Of a stretch of 64,000 nucleotides of DNA, positions 35,022 through 43,814 are shown one piece after another. Source of the stretch: Cognataquiflexum gelatinilyticum (GTDB lineage: Bacteria; Bacteroidota; Bacteroidia; Cytophagales; Cyclobacteriaceae); the NCBI RefSeq assembly GCF_024813435.1, contig NZ_JANAEZ010000001.1, forward strand, positions 558,001 through 622,000. The letters are read 5' to 3'. Under the pieces are notes generated by a model that worked only from the letters and a program-made list of their open reading frames with translations, was not told the DNA's origin and ran no database searches. Both the position numbers and the translations under genes were made by a program. Positions within the stretch are counted from its first letter, which is position 1. Each line of letters begins with the position of its first letter.

Positions 35022-36299
35022 ATGACGACAACATCAAAAAATAAAATACTTGACACTATTTTAAGCCAAGTATCCGGCAAGCCATCTTTCATGGATATGA
35101 GAAATTCAAGTATCGAATCACTCCAAAGAACAGGACTTCCGGCTATCAAAAATGAGGAGTACAAATTTACTTCGATCACCAAGAAATTAGAGAATTCAAT
35201 TTCTGATTTTTCTTTTGCAAAAAAGACCAATTTGGATTCTGACCTTGTAAAATCACATGTTTTCGAAGGATTTGAGGGAGATCTTGTTGTGTTTAACAAT
35301 GGTTTTTTCGAAACGGAGCTTTCCTCCCTCTCTAATAAAGGCTATGTACTTTCATTGATCAGTGAATCCAATCCGAAACTATTGGGAAAAATTGCCTCTT
35401 CAGAAAAAGACCCTTTTGTAGCACTTAATAACATTTCTTTTGAGGCCGGTATTTATATTAAAGTTCCAAAAAACCAAAAAGTAGAAAAGCCGATCTTGTT
35501 TTTTTTCCTAAACCAATCAAATGAAGGTCAGGTTATTCAACCAAGGATTTTGATTGAAGTTGAGGATAATGCTGAGGTGACATTCTTGGAGAACAGCATT
35601 TCATTGGATGACAATGTTTATTTCAGCAATACAGTTACTGAAATTAAAGTTGGACAAAATTCACAAGTCCATTACAACAGGCTTCAAAATGAAGGCAAAA
35701 ACGCAATTTCTGTGAATAATACTGAAACTGATATCCACCGAGATGCAGTTTTTACTTCTGTGGTTATTTCCCTTTCAGGAGATATGGTGCGAAATAACCT
35801 CAGTTTAAATCTTCTCGACTCAGGTTGCGAAGGAAATATGTATGGTCTTTATCTTTTGAATGGGAAAACGCACGTAGATAACCACACAAACGTGGATCAC
35901 ACCAAGCCACATGCCCAATCTAATGAATTGTACAAAGGAGTATTGGCTGATAGTTCAAGAGGGGTTTTCAATGGTAAAATCTTCGTAAGACAGGATGCTC
36001 AAAAGACAAATGCCTTCCAGCAAAACAACAATATCCTTTTGTCAGAGGATGCAATTGTCAATACCAAGCCGCAATTGGAAATCTGGGCGGATGATGTCAA
36101 ATGCTCTCATGGCTGTACCACAGGTCAATTGGATGAAGAAGCTTTGTTCTACCTAAGAGCAAGAGGATTGGGAAAAGAACAGGCTAAAGGAATGTTGCTA
36201 TATGCTTTTACAGGTGAAGTCATGGACCATATCGCAGATGAAGCTTTTCAAAACCATATTGTAAGTATCGTTCAAAATAGGTTGGGCAGTAACTTCTAA
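35022..36299 (+). CDS. sufD: Fe-S cluster assembly protein SufD
   Basis: A 425-residue SufD. I start it at ATG 35022 (MTTTSKNKILDTIL), 32 bases after sufC; the open frame reaches back into sufC, which is not credible. The beta-helix core and the C-terminal KCSHGCTTGQLDEEALFYLR followed by ARGLGKEQAKGMLLYAF are typical, including the conserved Cys and His of the SufB-SufD interface. It forms the scaffold heterodimer with SufB. Confidence 0.97.
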   Translation: MTTTSKNKILDTILSQVSGKPSFMDMRNSSIESLQRTGLPAIKNEEYKFTSITKKLENSISDFSFAKKTNLDSDLVKSHVFEGFEGDLVVFNNGFFETELSSLSNKGYVLSLISESNPKLLGKIASSEKDPFVALNNISFEAGIYIKVPKNQKVEKPILFFFLNQSNEGQVIQPRILIEVEDNAEVTFLENSISLDDNVYFSNTVTEIKVGQNSQVHYNRLQNEGKNAISVNNTETDIHRDAVFTSVVISLSGDMVRNNLSLNLLDSGCEGNMYGLYLLNGKTHVDNHTNVDHTKPHAQSNELYKGVLADSSRGVFNGKIFVRQDAQKTNAFQQNNNILLSEDAIVNTKPQLEIWADDVKCSHGCTTGQLDEEALFYLRARGLGKEQAKGMLLYAFTGEVMDHIADEAFQNHIVSIVQNRLGSNF

Positions 36300-36307
36300 A
36301 TCAATCC

Positions 36308-37531
36308 ATGTCATTGAATATCGAAGAAATCAGAGCAATGTTTCCTGTCCTCCATCAAGAGGTCAACGGCAAACCTTTGATTTATTTTGACAATGCTGCC
36401 ACCACCCAAAAACCCCAATCCGTATTAGATGCACTTACGGGATATTATGAACATGACAATTCCAATATCCATAGAGGTGCACATACCTTAGCAGATCGTG
36501 CAACAAGGTTTTATGAGGAAACAAGGGAAGGTGTAAGGGATTTTATCAACGCCAAAGAAACAGCGGAAGTAATTTTTACAAAAGGTACTACAGAAAGTAT
36601 CAACTTGGTCGCTTCCTCTTACGGTAGAAAATTCATAACCAAGGGAGATGAAATCATTATTTCTACTCTAGAGCATCACTCCAACATCGTTCCTTGGCAA
36701 ATGCTATGCGAGGAAAAAGGAGCAATATTGAAAGTAATTCCGATCAATGATCGAGGCGAAATCCTATTTGAGGAATTTGACAAAATGCTTTCTGACAGGA
36801 CAAAATTTGTCAGTATTGTTCATGTTTCCAATGCTTTGGGTACAATCAATCCAGTCAAAAAAATAATCAAATTGGCGCACCAAGTTGGTGCAAAAGTGCT
36901 TTTAGACGGTGCTCAATCTACCAATCATTTGGAAATTGACGTTCAGGATTTGGATTGTGATTTTCTTGCATTTTCTGCACACAAATTATACGGACCAACA
37001 GGATTGGGGATTCTATACGGAAAAAGAAGTATTCTTGAAACAATGCCTCCTTATCAAGGTGGTGGTGAAATGATCAAAGAAGTCACGTTTGCCAAAACTA
37101 CATACAATGATATCCCTTTCAAATTTGAAGCAGGAACCCCAAACATAGCTGATGTAATAGCATTTCAGAAAGCTTTGGATTTTATTTCCTGCTTTGGAAA
37201 GGCAAATATCAAAAAGCATGAAGATGAACTTCTTGACCATGCTAATATTGCTTTTGGACAGATTAAGGGATTTGTTCCTGTGGGAACAGCTGCTGAGAAA
37301 GTAAGTGTCTTGTCATTCAACATAATGGGGATGCATCCTTTTGATGTGGGGGTGATGTTGGACGCTAATGGAATCGCTGTGAGGACAGGACACCATTGTA
37401 CACAGCCGTTAATGCAGAGATTAGGTTTGGAAGGAACTGTCAGGGCCTCTTTTTCTGTTTACAATACCAAAAAAGAGATTGATCAAATGGCGATAAGCCT
37501 TTCCAAAATAGCCAAAATCAAAAATAAATGA
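36308..37531 (+). CDS. sufS: Cysteine desulfurase SufS
   Basis: A 407-residue class V aminotransferase-fold enzyme. The PLP lysine is K226 in FSAHKLYGPTGLG and the persulfide Cys is C364 in RTGHHCTQPLM, the same numbers as in E. coli SufS. YFDNAATTQKP and EHHSNIVPWQ are further SufS/CsdA marks, and the short Cys loop puts it in group II. It extracts sulfur from cysteine for the SUF scaffold. It starts 8 bases after sufD and overlaps sufE by 4 bases. Confidence 0.98.
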   Translation: MSLNIEEIRAMFPVLHQEVNGKPLIYFDNAATTQKPQSVLDALTGYYEHDNSNIHRGAHTLADRATRFYEETREGVRDFINAKETAEVIFTKGTTESINLVASSYGRKFITKGDEIIISTLEHHSNIVPWQMLCEEKGAILKVIPINDRGEILFEEFDKMLSDRTKFVSIVHVSNALGTINPVKKIIKLAHQVGAKVLLDGAQSTNHLEIDVQDLDCDFLAFSAHKLYGPTGLGILYGKRSILETMPPYQGGGEMIKEVTFAKTTYNDIPFKFEAGTPNIADVIAFQKALDFISCFGKANIKKHEDELLDHANIAFGQIKGFVPVGTAAEKVSVLSFNIMGMHPFDVGVMLDANGIAVRTGHHCTQPLMQRLGLEGTVRASFSVYNTKKEIDQMAISLSKIAKIKNK

Positions 37532-37959
37532 GTAGTATAAAGGAAATACAAGACGAAATCATAGAAGAATTCGGCATTTTGGGGGATGACAAAGAATCAA
37601 CCATATACTACATCATGGAACTCGGCAGCCAACTTCCTGAATTTCCGGAAGATCAAAGGGTGGAAGAAAATATCATCAAAGGATGCCAATCCAAAGTGTG
37701 GCTGACTACGGTGGAAAACGGAGATAAAATCAAGTACTTGGCTGATTCAAATACCGATATTACCAAAGGATTAATCAGTTTATTGATAAGAGTTCTTTCG
37801 GATAGGACTCCCCAAGAAATCATTAAGGCCGAACTTGCCTTTATTGACAAAATAGGAATGGGAAACATCATTGGTTCCCAAAGGTCCAACGGCTTAACAG
37901 CCATGATCAAACAGATGAAATTATACGCTTTGGCTTATCAGGCGAAGCAAAATGTATAA
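37528..37959 (+). CDS. sufE: SufE-like sulfur acceptor
   Basis: A 143-residue protein. C53 in IKGCQSKVWL is the sulfur-accepting Cys of the family, and the fold-defining YYIMELGSQLPEFPEDQRVE and GLTAMIKQMKLYAL are present. It takes persulfide sulfur from SufS and hands it to SufB. The start codon overlaps the sufS stop (ATGA), meaning coupled translation. Confidence 0.97.
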   Translation: MSSIKEIQDEIIEEFGILGDDKESTIYYIMELGSQLPEFPEDQRVEENIIKGCQSKVWLTTVENGDKIKYLADSNTDITKGLISLLIRVLSDRTPQEIIKAELAFIDKIGMGNIIGSQRSNGLTAMIKQMKLYALAYQAKQNV

Positions 37960-37963
37960 AAAT

Positions 37964-38305
37964 ATGTCAGAAACCACAGAAGAAATAAAGGAAATACCTT
38001 CGCAAGAACTTAAGGATAAAGTAATCAATGCCATCAAGCAAGTGTATGATCCTGAAATTCCTGTAGATGTTTACGAATTGGGACTGATCTATGAAATCAG
38101 TGTTTATCCTGTCAACAATGTATATATCATGATGACACTTACTTCGCCCAATTGTCCATCTGCTGAATTCATTCCTTCGGAGGTAAAAAATAAAATCCAA
38201 CAGATTCAGGGCATCAACCATGTTGAGTTGGAGCTGACTTTTGACCCTCCTTATTCTCAGGACATGATGTCCGAAGCAGCAAAACTTGAATTAGGTTTTC
38301 TTTAA
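37964..38305 (+). CDS. SUF-associated DUF59/MIP18-family protein
   Basis: A 113-residue protein if started at ATG 37964 (MSETTEEIKE); an ATG at 37952 overlaps sufE and is less likely. The core VYDPEIPVDVYELGLIYEI and the TSPNCPSAEFIPSEV motif, with the conserved Cys, define the DUF59 (SufT-like) group that is fused to or linked with SUF genes and assists Fe-S maturation. Position between sufE and a bacilliredoxin supports that role. Confidence 0.93.
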   Translation: MSETTEEIKEIPSQELKDKVINAIKQVYDPEIPVDVYELGLIYEISVYPVNNVYIMMTLTSPNCPSAEFIPSEVKNKIQQIQGINHVELELTFDPPYSQDMMSEAAKLELGFL

Positions 38306-38323
38306 AATAAAAAATCAAAACAT

Positions 38324-38743
38324 ATGTACCCAGAGGAATTAATTGCTCCCATGCGTTCTGAATTGACCAACGTTGGCTTCCAAGAATTCAGAACAGCCGA
38401 AGAAGTAGAAAATCATTTGAAAGACCACAAAGGAACTACTTTCATTGTTATCAATTCAGTATGTGGATGCGCAGCTGGCGCAGCTAGACCAGGTGTCAGA
38501 TTTGCATTGGACCAAAGTGACGTCAAACCGGATGTGCTCGCCACGGTATTTGCGGGTAATGATGCCGCTGCTGTCGCAAAAGTACGTCAACATCATTTAC
38601 CTTACCCTCCCTCCTCACCTGCTATGGCATTGTTCAAAGACGGGGAGTTAGTACACTTCATTGAAAGACACCACATCGAAGGAAGAAATGCCAAAATGAT
38701 AGGCGAACACCTCGTTGAAGTTTTTGAACATTTCTGTAAATAA
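38324..38743 (+). CDS. BrxA/BrxB-family bacilliredoxin
   Basis: A 139-residue YphP/YqiW-type thioredoxin-fold protein with the active site C47-G-C49 in NSVCGCAAGAARPG, followed by HHLPYPPSSPAMALFKDGEL and IERHHIEGR, all conserved in the family. In Firmicutes these proteins remove bacillithiol from mixed disulfides. As the last gene of the SUF operon it may protect the Cys residues of SUF proteins or reduce oxidised Fe-S apo-proteins; that is an inference from position. Confidence 0.95.
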   Translation: MYPEELIAPMRSELTNVGFQEFRTAEEVENHLKDHKGTTFIVINSVCGCAAGAARPGVRFALDQSDVKPDVLATVFAGNDAAAVAKVRQHHLPYPPSSPAMALFKDGELVHFIERHHIEGRNAKMIGEHLVEVFEHFCK

Positions 38744-38748
38744 TAATT

Positions 38749-38770
38749 AGCCCTTCGGGGCTTTTTTTTT
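38749..38770 (+). terminator. Strong terminator closing the SUF operon
   Basis: AGCCC (38749-38753), UUCG-type tetraloop TTCG, GGGCT (38758-38762) and a run of T to 38770. The gap from here to 39042 is AT-rich, and I see no further gene or clear promoter box in it. Confidence 0.9.
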
Positions 38771-39042
38771 GTTAAAAAAAATGACCTTCAAACAAAGTGA
38801 AAAAAATATTAATTTGAGTAATATATCATTGAGCAATAAAAATTACGTATTTCGAATATAAATTTAAAAAAACCTTTGAAGTTTTTAAATTTCAAAAAAG
38901 AAAGCATCTAATAAACTCATAATCTTTAATTCGCTATTGATGTAATTAAACATGTAAAAAATACACGTTTTTACTAACTTAAGCGCAGTAAAAGAAGTTA
39001 ATCACTTTGAATCTATAAACAGATAAATTAAAAACAATACTT

Positions 39043-40332
39043 ATGTCCGAAACCGCTAAGTTTTCATACGGAGGAAAAGATTTTGAACTCCCAATTATTG
39101 AAGGAACTGAGAATGAAAAAGCTATTGACATAGCAAAATTGAGGGCTCAGACCGGATTGATTACAATAGATCCAGGATTTAAAAACACAGGTTCAACAAC
39201 CAGTTCGATCACTTTTTTGGATGGTGAGCTTGGCGTTTTAAGGTACAGAGGATATAATATTGAAGAACTTGCTGAGAAGTCTACATTCCTTGAAGTAGCT
39301 TATCTGTTGATCTATGGTGACCTTCCTACACAGCATCAATTCGAGAAATTTACAAGAGAAATTACTACCCATACTTTGGTACATGAAGATATCAAGAAAA
39401 TCCTTGATGGTTTTCCTTCCAATTCTCATCCTATGGGGGTGCTTTCTTCATTGATTTGTTCTTTGACTGCATTCTATCCTGAATCCTTGGATCCAACTAG
39501 AAACGAAGATGCAGTAAATCTGAGCATCATTAGGTTATTGGCTAAAATGCCAACCTTTGCAGCTTGGGCATTTAAAAATGAAGTGGGACATCCTGTAAAC
39601 TATCCTGACAATAGCCTTGATTATTGCTCCAACTTCCTAAAAATGATGTTCGCATTGCCTGCTGAAAAATATGATGTGGACCCAATAGTATCAAAAGCAT
39701 TGGATCAACTCCTTATTTTACATGCTGATCACGAGCAAAACTGTTCAACTTCAACAGTGAGAATTGTAGGTTCATCACAGGCTAGCATTTATGCTTCTAT
39801 TTCTGCCGGGATCAATGCCCTTTGGGGACCACTTCATGGTGGTGCCAATCAGGCTGTAATTGAGATGCTGGAAGCCATCAAGGCGGACGGAGGGGATACC
39901 AAAAAATTCCTTGACAAAGCAAAAGACAAAAACGATCCTTTCAGATTGATGGGATTTGGCCACAGGGTTTATAAAAACTTTGATCCAAGGGCAAAAATCA
40001 TCAAAAAAGCGGCTGATGATGTACTTGCTAAACTAGGGGTAAAAGATCCGGTTCTGGAAATTGCCAAAGAACTTGAATATGCAGCGCTAAATGATCAATA
40101 TTTTGTAGAGCGAAATCTTTACCCGAATGTTGATTTCTACTCAGGCATTATATATAGGGCATTAGGCATTCCTACAGATATGTTTACAGTGCTGTTTGCC
40201 ATGGGACGTCTACCGGGTTGGATTGCACAGTGGAAAGAAATGAGGCAAAACGGTGAACCTATCGGTAGACCACGTCAAATCTATACCGGTGCTGTAGATA
40301 GAAATTATGTTTCTATGAATAAGAGAGGTTAA
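39043..40332 (+). CDS. gltA: Citrate synthase
   Basis: A 429-residue enzyme of the E. coli-like long type, with the extra N-terminal strand domain (residues 1-60). The catalytic H265 lies in GPLHGGANQAV, the second His in GFGHRVYKNFDPRA and the catalytic Asp in IPTDMFTVLFAMGR. HADHEQNCSTSTVR is also diagnostic. It condenses acetyl-CoA with oxaloacetate at the entry of the TCA cycle. It is a single gene with its own terminator at 40358-40395. Confidence 0.98.
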   Translation: MSETAKFSYGGKDFELPIIEGTENEKAIDIAKLRAQTGLITIDPGFKNTGSTTSSITFLDGELGVLRYRGYNIEELAEKSTFLEVAYLLIYGDLPTQHQFEKFTREITTHTLVHEDIKKILDGFPSNSHPMGVLSSLICSLTAFYPESLDPTRNEDAVNLSIIRLLAKMPTFAAWAFKNEVGHPVNYPDNSLDYCSNFLKMMFALPAEKYDVDPIVSKALDQLLILHADHEQNCSTSTVRIVGSSQASIYASISAGINALWGPLHGGANQAVIEMLEAIKADGGDTKKFLDKAKDKNDPFRLMGFGHRVYKNFDPRAKIIKKAADDVLAKLGVKDPVLEIAKELEYAALNDQYFVERNLYPNVDFYSGIIYRALGIPTDMFTVLFAMGRLPGWIAQWKEMRQNGEPIGRPRQIYTGAVDRNYVSMNKRG

Positions 40333-40357
40333 CAATCCCTCATAATTATTAAATAAT

Positions 40358-40395
40358 CCAGACTTAGGTTTTATCCCTGAGTCTGGTTTTTTTTT
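40358..40395 (+). terminator. Intrinsic terminator after gltA
   Basis: Arms CCAGACTTAGG (40358-40368) and CCTGAGTCTGG (40376-40386) with one G-T pair, then nine T. Confidence 0.88.
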
Positions 40396-40460
40396 GAGAA
40401 AAATCAAATTGTTGTTACGTCAAATTTTCCAAATCACCTCTCAAGTATAGATTCTTTAAT

Positions 40461-40468
40461 TATATTTG
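40461..40468 (+). promoter_or_regulatory. Predicted -7 box of the acyl-CoA-binding protein gene
   Basis: TATATTTG is a perfect TAnnTTTG element placed 29 bases before the ATG at 40498. No TTG is found 17-23 bases upstream, so only the -7 half is supported. Confidence 0.4.
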
Positions 40469-40497
40469 GAAACTAAAAATCAAAATTGAGTTTACAT

Positions 40498-40758
40498 ATG
40501 GAAGCAAATACCTTAGAATCAGCGATCGCTTTGACCAAAAAATTTACAAGTAAACCTTCAAATGAGGAATTATTAAAATTATATAGCCTGTATAAGCAAG
40601 CAACAGAAGGAGATAACCATGAAGACCGTCCCGGAGGATTTGACTTTGTAGCTGCTGCTAAATATAATTCTTGGTTGGCATTAAAAGGAAAATCAAAAGA
40701 CGACGCCTCCTTAGAGTATGTTAATTTAGTAAATCAGCTTGCAACAAAGTATATGTAA
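40498..40758 (+). CDS. Acyl-CoA-binding protein (ACBP)
   Basis: An 86-residue protein, the exact size of the ACBP family. The motif ELLKLYSLYKQATEGDN and the helix FDFVAAAKYNSWLALKGKSK are the known acyl-CoA contact regions. It buffers long-chain acyl-CoA in the cytoplasm. The ATG at 40498 is chosen because an upstream TTG would add only four residues and the promoter-like box lies close. It is a lone gene. Confidence 0.95.
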   Translation: MEANTLESAIALTKKFTSKPSNEELLKLYSLYKQATEGDNHEDRPGGFDFVAAAKYNSWLALKGKSKDDASLEYVNLVNQLATKYM

Positions 40759-40844
40759 CGGATAAGAATAACTCCAAAAACAGAATAAAAAATTAAAAAA
40801 CAGTTGATTTTTTTAAGGATATTCTAAAAATATTCAATCCATCC

Positions 40845-40875
40845 TTGCAAATCAATATTATTTATTTTACCTTTG
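40845..40875 (+). promoter_or_regulatory. Predicted promoter of the RNA helicase gene
   Basis: TTG (40845-40847), 20 nt, then TACCTTTG (40868-40875): both elements match the Bacteroidota consensus at ideal spacing. Transcription should start near 40883, giving a leader of about 100 nt that contains the 11-bp inverted repeat at 40913-40979. Confidence 0.65.
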
Positions 40876-40912
40876 CACCCGAATTAATTATATAACATTT
40901 TTCTAACCGTGG

Positions 40913-40979
40913 GTTTCCTTACTGTCGCTTGACTTGGGTTGCTTCAAAGAAAATCATGGTCTAGAAGAAGTAAGGAAAC
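40913..40979 (+). promoter_or_regulatory. Structured 5' leader of the helicase gene (11-bp inverted repeat)
   Basis: GTTTCCTTACT (40913-40923) is an exact reverse complement of AGTAAGGAAAC (40969-40979), with 45 bases between. The right arm ends five bases before the ATG at 40985, so folding would tuck the ribosome landing site against a stable stem. Cold-shock helicases elsewhere have long regulatory leaders; control of this gene by RNA structure is an inference. Confidence 0.5.
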
Positions 40980-40984
40980 ATTTC

Positions 40985-42817
40985 ATGGAAAAAGAATTAA
41001 CATTCTCAGACCTTGGGATTTCAGAAGAAATCCTCAAGGCGGTGGAAGATATGGGTTATACCCAACCTTCTACCATTCAATCACAATCTATCCCTTTCTT
41101 ATTGGAAGGAAAAGACGTCATCGGACAGGCCCAGACGGGAACCGGCAAGACTGCATCTTTTGGTATTCCAATAATCGACAAGGTTGATGCGAGCATCAAA
41201 AAACCACAAGCTTTGATCCTTTGCCCTACTCGTGAACTTGCTGTTCAGGTGGAAGGCGAAATCGTAAAACTTGCCAAGTACAAAAGAGGGATTTCCTCAA
41301 CTTGTATCTATGGTGGTGATTCGATGGACAGACAGGTAAGAGACCTCAAAAGAGGTGTTCAAATCGTGGTCGGTACTCCGGGTAGAATCATGGACCATAT
41401 GGACCGTGGTACATTAAAATTAGAAAACGTCGGTATCATCGTATTGGATGAGGCTGATGAGATGCTTGACATGGGCTTCAGAGATGATATCGAAAACATC
41501 CTAAGCGAATGTCCTGAGGAAAGACAGACGATCTTTTTCTCAGCGACAATGCCAAAGCCTATCATGGATTTGACTAGAAAATATCAAAAGAATCCTGAAA
41601 TCGTCAAGGTTTTAAGAAAAGAACTGACTGTAGAAAACATCTCTCAGGTCTATTATGAAGTAAAATCACCTCTCAAAATTGAATTGATGACAAGGTTGAT
41701 TAGCTTGAACCAATTCAACCTTGGCATAGTATTCTGTAACACCAAAAGGGTAACCGACGAAGTTACTGAAGAACTTTTAGCCCGTGGCATCACTGCTGAA
41801 GCACTACATGGAGATCTTTCCCAAGCACAGAGAACCAAAGTAATGAACAAGTTCAGAAAAGGACAGGTTTCTGTTTTGGTGGCTACAGATGTGGCTGCAA
41901 GAGGAATTGATGTAGACAATGTAGAAGTTGTCTTCAATTTTGACCTTCCTTTGGATGAGGACAATTACGTACACAGAATCGGAAGAACAGGCCGTGCTGG
42001 AAAGTCGGGAGCTGCTATCAGTTTTGTAACAGGCCGAAAAGACATGTTCAGGATACGTGATTTGGAAAAATTCATCAAAACCTCAATCACAAAAATGGCT
42101 CCGCCATCTGTTGCTGATTTGGTTGAGTTGAAAAAGAACCAATTGATCAAAGACGTATACCGTCAGTTAAATAAAACTGAAGACAATAGCTTCTATGAAG
42201 ATACTATTGGTCAGATGCTCACTGAAGGCTTAACCATGGAGCAGATTGTCCTTGGTCTTGCAAAAATCCAAATGGCAGATGCTGTCCATGAAATGGAAGA
42301 CCAAAACTTCGATCTTGACCTCGGAAGAGGTGGCGAAAGAAGTGGTGACAGAGACAGAGGAAGAAGAGAAGGAAGAGATTTCGGTAGGGATTCAGGAAGA
42401 GGTAGAGAAAGAGATTCAGGAAGAAGCGGCAGCAGAGAACGTGGAGGAAGATTTGAAAGAAGCGATCGCGGAGACAGACCTGAAAGAGGCGAAAGAAGCG
42501 AAAGATCTTTTGACAGAAGTGACAGAGGCGAAAGAGGTGCTGACAGAGGTGCTTCAAGAGAAAAAGGAGTTAGAGAGCCGGGAATGGCCCGTCTTTTCCT
42601 TAATCTTGGTAAGAAGGACAGAATCAGACCAAACGATATCGTCGGTGCCATTGCAGGTGAAACCGGTGTACCGGGAAGAAGCATTGGTGGAATCGATATA
42701 TTTGACAACTTCTCTTTTGTTGATGTACCTTCGAAGGATGCAGAACACGTAATCAAAGTCATGAAAAATAATACCATCAAAGGTATTACTGTAAATATGG
42801 AAATCTCTAAAGCTTAA
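40985..42817 (+). CDS. deaD: DEAD-box RNA helicase, DeaD/CsdA-like, with RG-rich linker and DbpA domain
   Basis: A 610-residue helicase. I start at ATG 40985 (MEKELTFSDLG); an upstream TTG frame would run through the inverted-repeat leader. Core motifs: QTGTGKT (motif I), DEAD in VLDEADEMLD, SAT in FFSATMP, and HRIGRTGRAG (motif VI). Residues about 445-535 are a low-complexity Arg/Gly/Asp/Glu/Ser tract, and the last 75 residues match the DbpA/CsdA RNA-binding domain. In DeaD the order is the same, but the RG tract usually sits at the end; here it lies between core and DbpA domain. It probably aids ribosome assembly and RNA unfolding at low temperature. Confidence 0.95.
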   Translation: MEKELTFSDLGISEEILKAVEDMGYTQPSTIQSQSIPFLLEGKDVIGQAQTGTGKTASFGIPIIDKVDASIKKPQALILCPTRELAVQVEGEIVKLAKYKRGISSTCIYGGDSMDRQVRDLKRGVQIVVGTPGRIMDHMDRGTLKLENVGIIVLDEADEMLDMGFRDDIENILSECPEERQTIFFSATMPKPIMDLTRKYQKNPEIVKVLRKELTVENISQVYYEVKSPLKIELMTRLISLNQFNLGIVFCNTKRVTDEVTEELLARGITAEALHGDLSQAQRTKVMNKFRKGQVSVLVATDVAARGIDVDNVEVVFNFDLPLDEDNYVHRIGRTGRAGKSGAAISFVTGRKDMFRIRDLEKFIKTSITKMAPPSVADLVELKKNQLIKDVYRQLNKTEDNSFYEDTIGQMLTEGLTMEQIVLGLAKIQMADAVHEMEDQNFDLDLGRGGERSGDRDRGRREGRDFGRDSGRGRERDSGRSGSRERGGRFERSDRGDRPERGERSERSFDRSDRGERGADRGASREKGVREPGMARLFLNLGKKDRIRPNDIVGAIAGETGVPGRSIGGIDIFDNFSFVDVPSKDAEHVIKVMKNNTIKGITVNMEISKA

Positions 42818-42854
42818 TTATACAATTCATCAAAAGCTTTAAATTCAAAAATTG

Positions 42855-42887
42855 AAAGCGCAGTCTCCACGAGATTGCGCTTTTTTT
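42855..42887 (+). terminator. Intrinsic terminator after the helicase gene
   Basis: Arms AAAGCGCAGTCTC (42855-42867) and GAGATTGCGCTTT (42871-42883) with one G-T pair, a short loop, then T tract. Confidence 0.88.
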
Positions 42888-42950
42888 ATTGATATTTATA
42901 AAGCCCACAAGATGAATATGTACTTTAGCAAATAATTCCAAACTTCTTCA

Positions 42951-43667
42951 ATGCAGCTGTTTTTCCACGATAATATCACCGAAGATACCTTCCACCTAGA
43001 TCAGGAAGAATCCAAACATTTGATCAAGGTATTGAGAAAAAATCAGGGAGACAAAGTGGTATTCACAGATGGACTAGGATTTTTGTACCACTGTATCATA
43101 TTGGATGCAAACCAAAAAAAAGCCGAGATTAAAGTTGTTGAAAGTTTTTTTGATCCGGAAGACGATTATTATATCCACTTGGCAATCTGTCTTACAAAAA
43201 ATCCGGATCGAATGGAATGGATGATTGAAAAAATCACGGAAATAGGAGTCCACGAAATCACCTTGATGGAATCTGAACATTCGGAGCGGTCCTTTTTGAA
43301 ACTTGACAGATTAGAAAAAAAAATTGTAGCGGCTTGTAAGCAAAGCTTAAAAACGAGAATCCCAAAATTAAATCCCATTTGTAAAATGGAAGATTTAATT
43401 TGCGACAAAAAATTTGACAGTTACCAAAGGTTTATTGCATATGTAGATAGTGAAAACCGCCAACATTTGTTTGAAAAGGCTAAACCAAATTCAGCTTATA
43501 TAGTACTTATTGGGCCTGAGGGGGATTTTTCTTCCCATGAAATCGACCTTGCATTCAAAAATTTCTTTCTCCCCTGTTCATTAGGAAAAAGTAGATTGAG
43601 GACAGAAACTGCAGGTTTAACAGCTGTCCACACTTTGCAATTACTCAATGGACTTGAAACAAAATGA
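42951..43667 (+). CDS. rsmE: 16S rRNA (uracil(1498)-N(3))-methyltransferase RsmE
   Basis: A 238-residue SPOUT methyltransferase. An N-terminal PUA-like part carries ESKHLIKVLRKNQGD; the C-terminal knot shows VLIGPEGDFSSHEID and LGKSRLRTETAGLTAVHTLQ, which bind S-adenosylmethionine. TKNPDRMEWMIEKITEIGV is the Bacteroidota form of the family motif. It methylates U1498 of 16S rRNA in the assembled small subunit. Placement after a helicase fits a ribosome theme, though a terminator separates them. Confidence 0.97.
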   Translation: MQLFFHDNITEDTFHLDQEESKHLIKVLRKNQGDKVVFTDGLGFLYHCIILDANQKKAEIKVVESFFDPEDDYYIHLAICLTKNPDRMEWMIEKITEIGVHEITLMESEHSERSFLKLDRLEKKIVAACKQSLKTRIPKLNPICKMEDLICDKKFDSYQRFIAYVDSENRQHLFEKAKPNSAYIVLIGPEGDFSSHEIDLAFKNFFLPCSLGKSRLRTETAGLTAVHTLQLLNGLETK

Positions 43668-43814
43668 TCAATTCCAATCTCAATATCCGATAAAATATTT
43701 TGAGTGAAAAGGAAGAATTCTATACAAGAAAAATGAAAATTCTTCTTTAATTGCCCCATTCAAAAACCTATTTTTACTAATTTAGATCAAAAGAAAATAA
43801 TTAAAACAACTCGG

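Noticed and set aside
42211..42780. Leftward 189-codon frame and rightward 168-codon frame (42246-42752) over the helicase C-terminus
   Set aside because: They arise from the repetitive RG-rich coding tract of the helicase; both are low-complexity and match no family.
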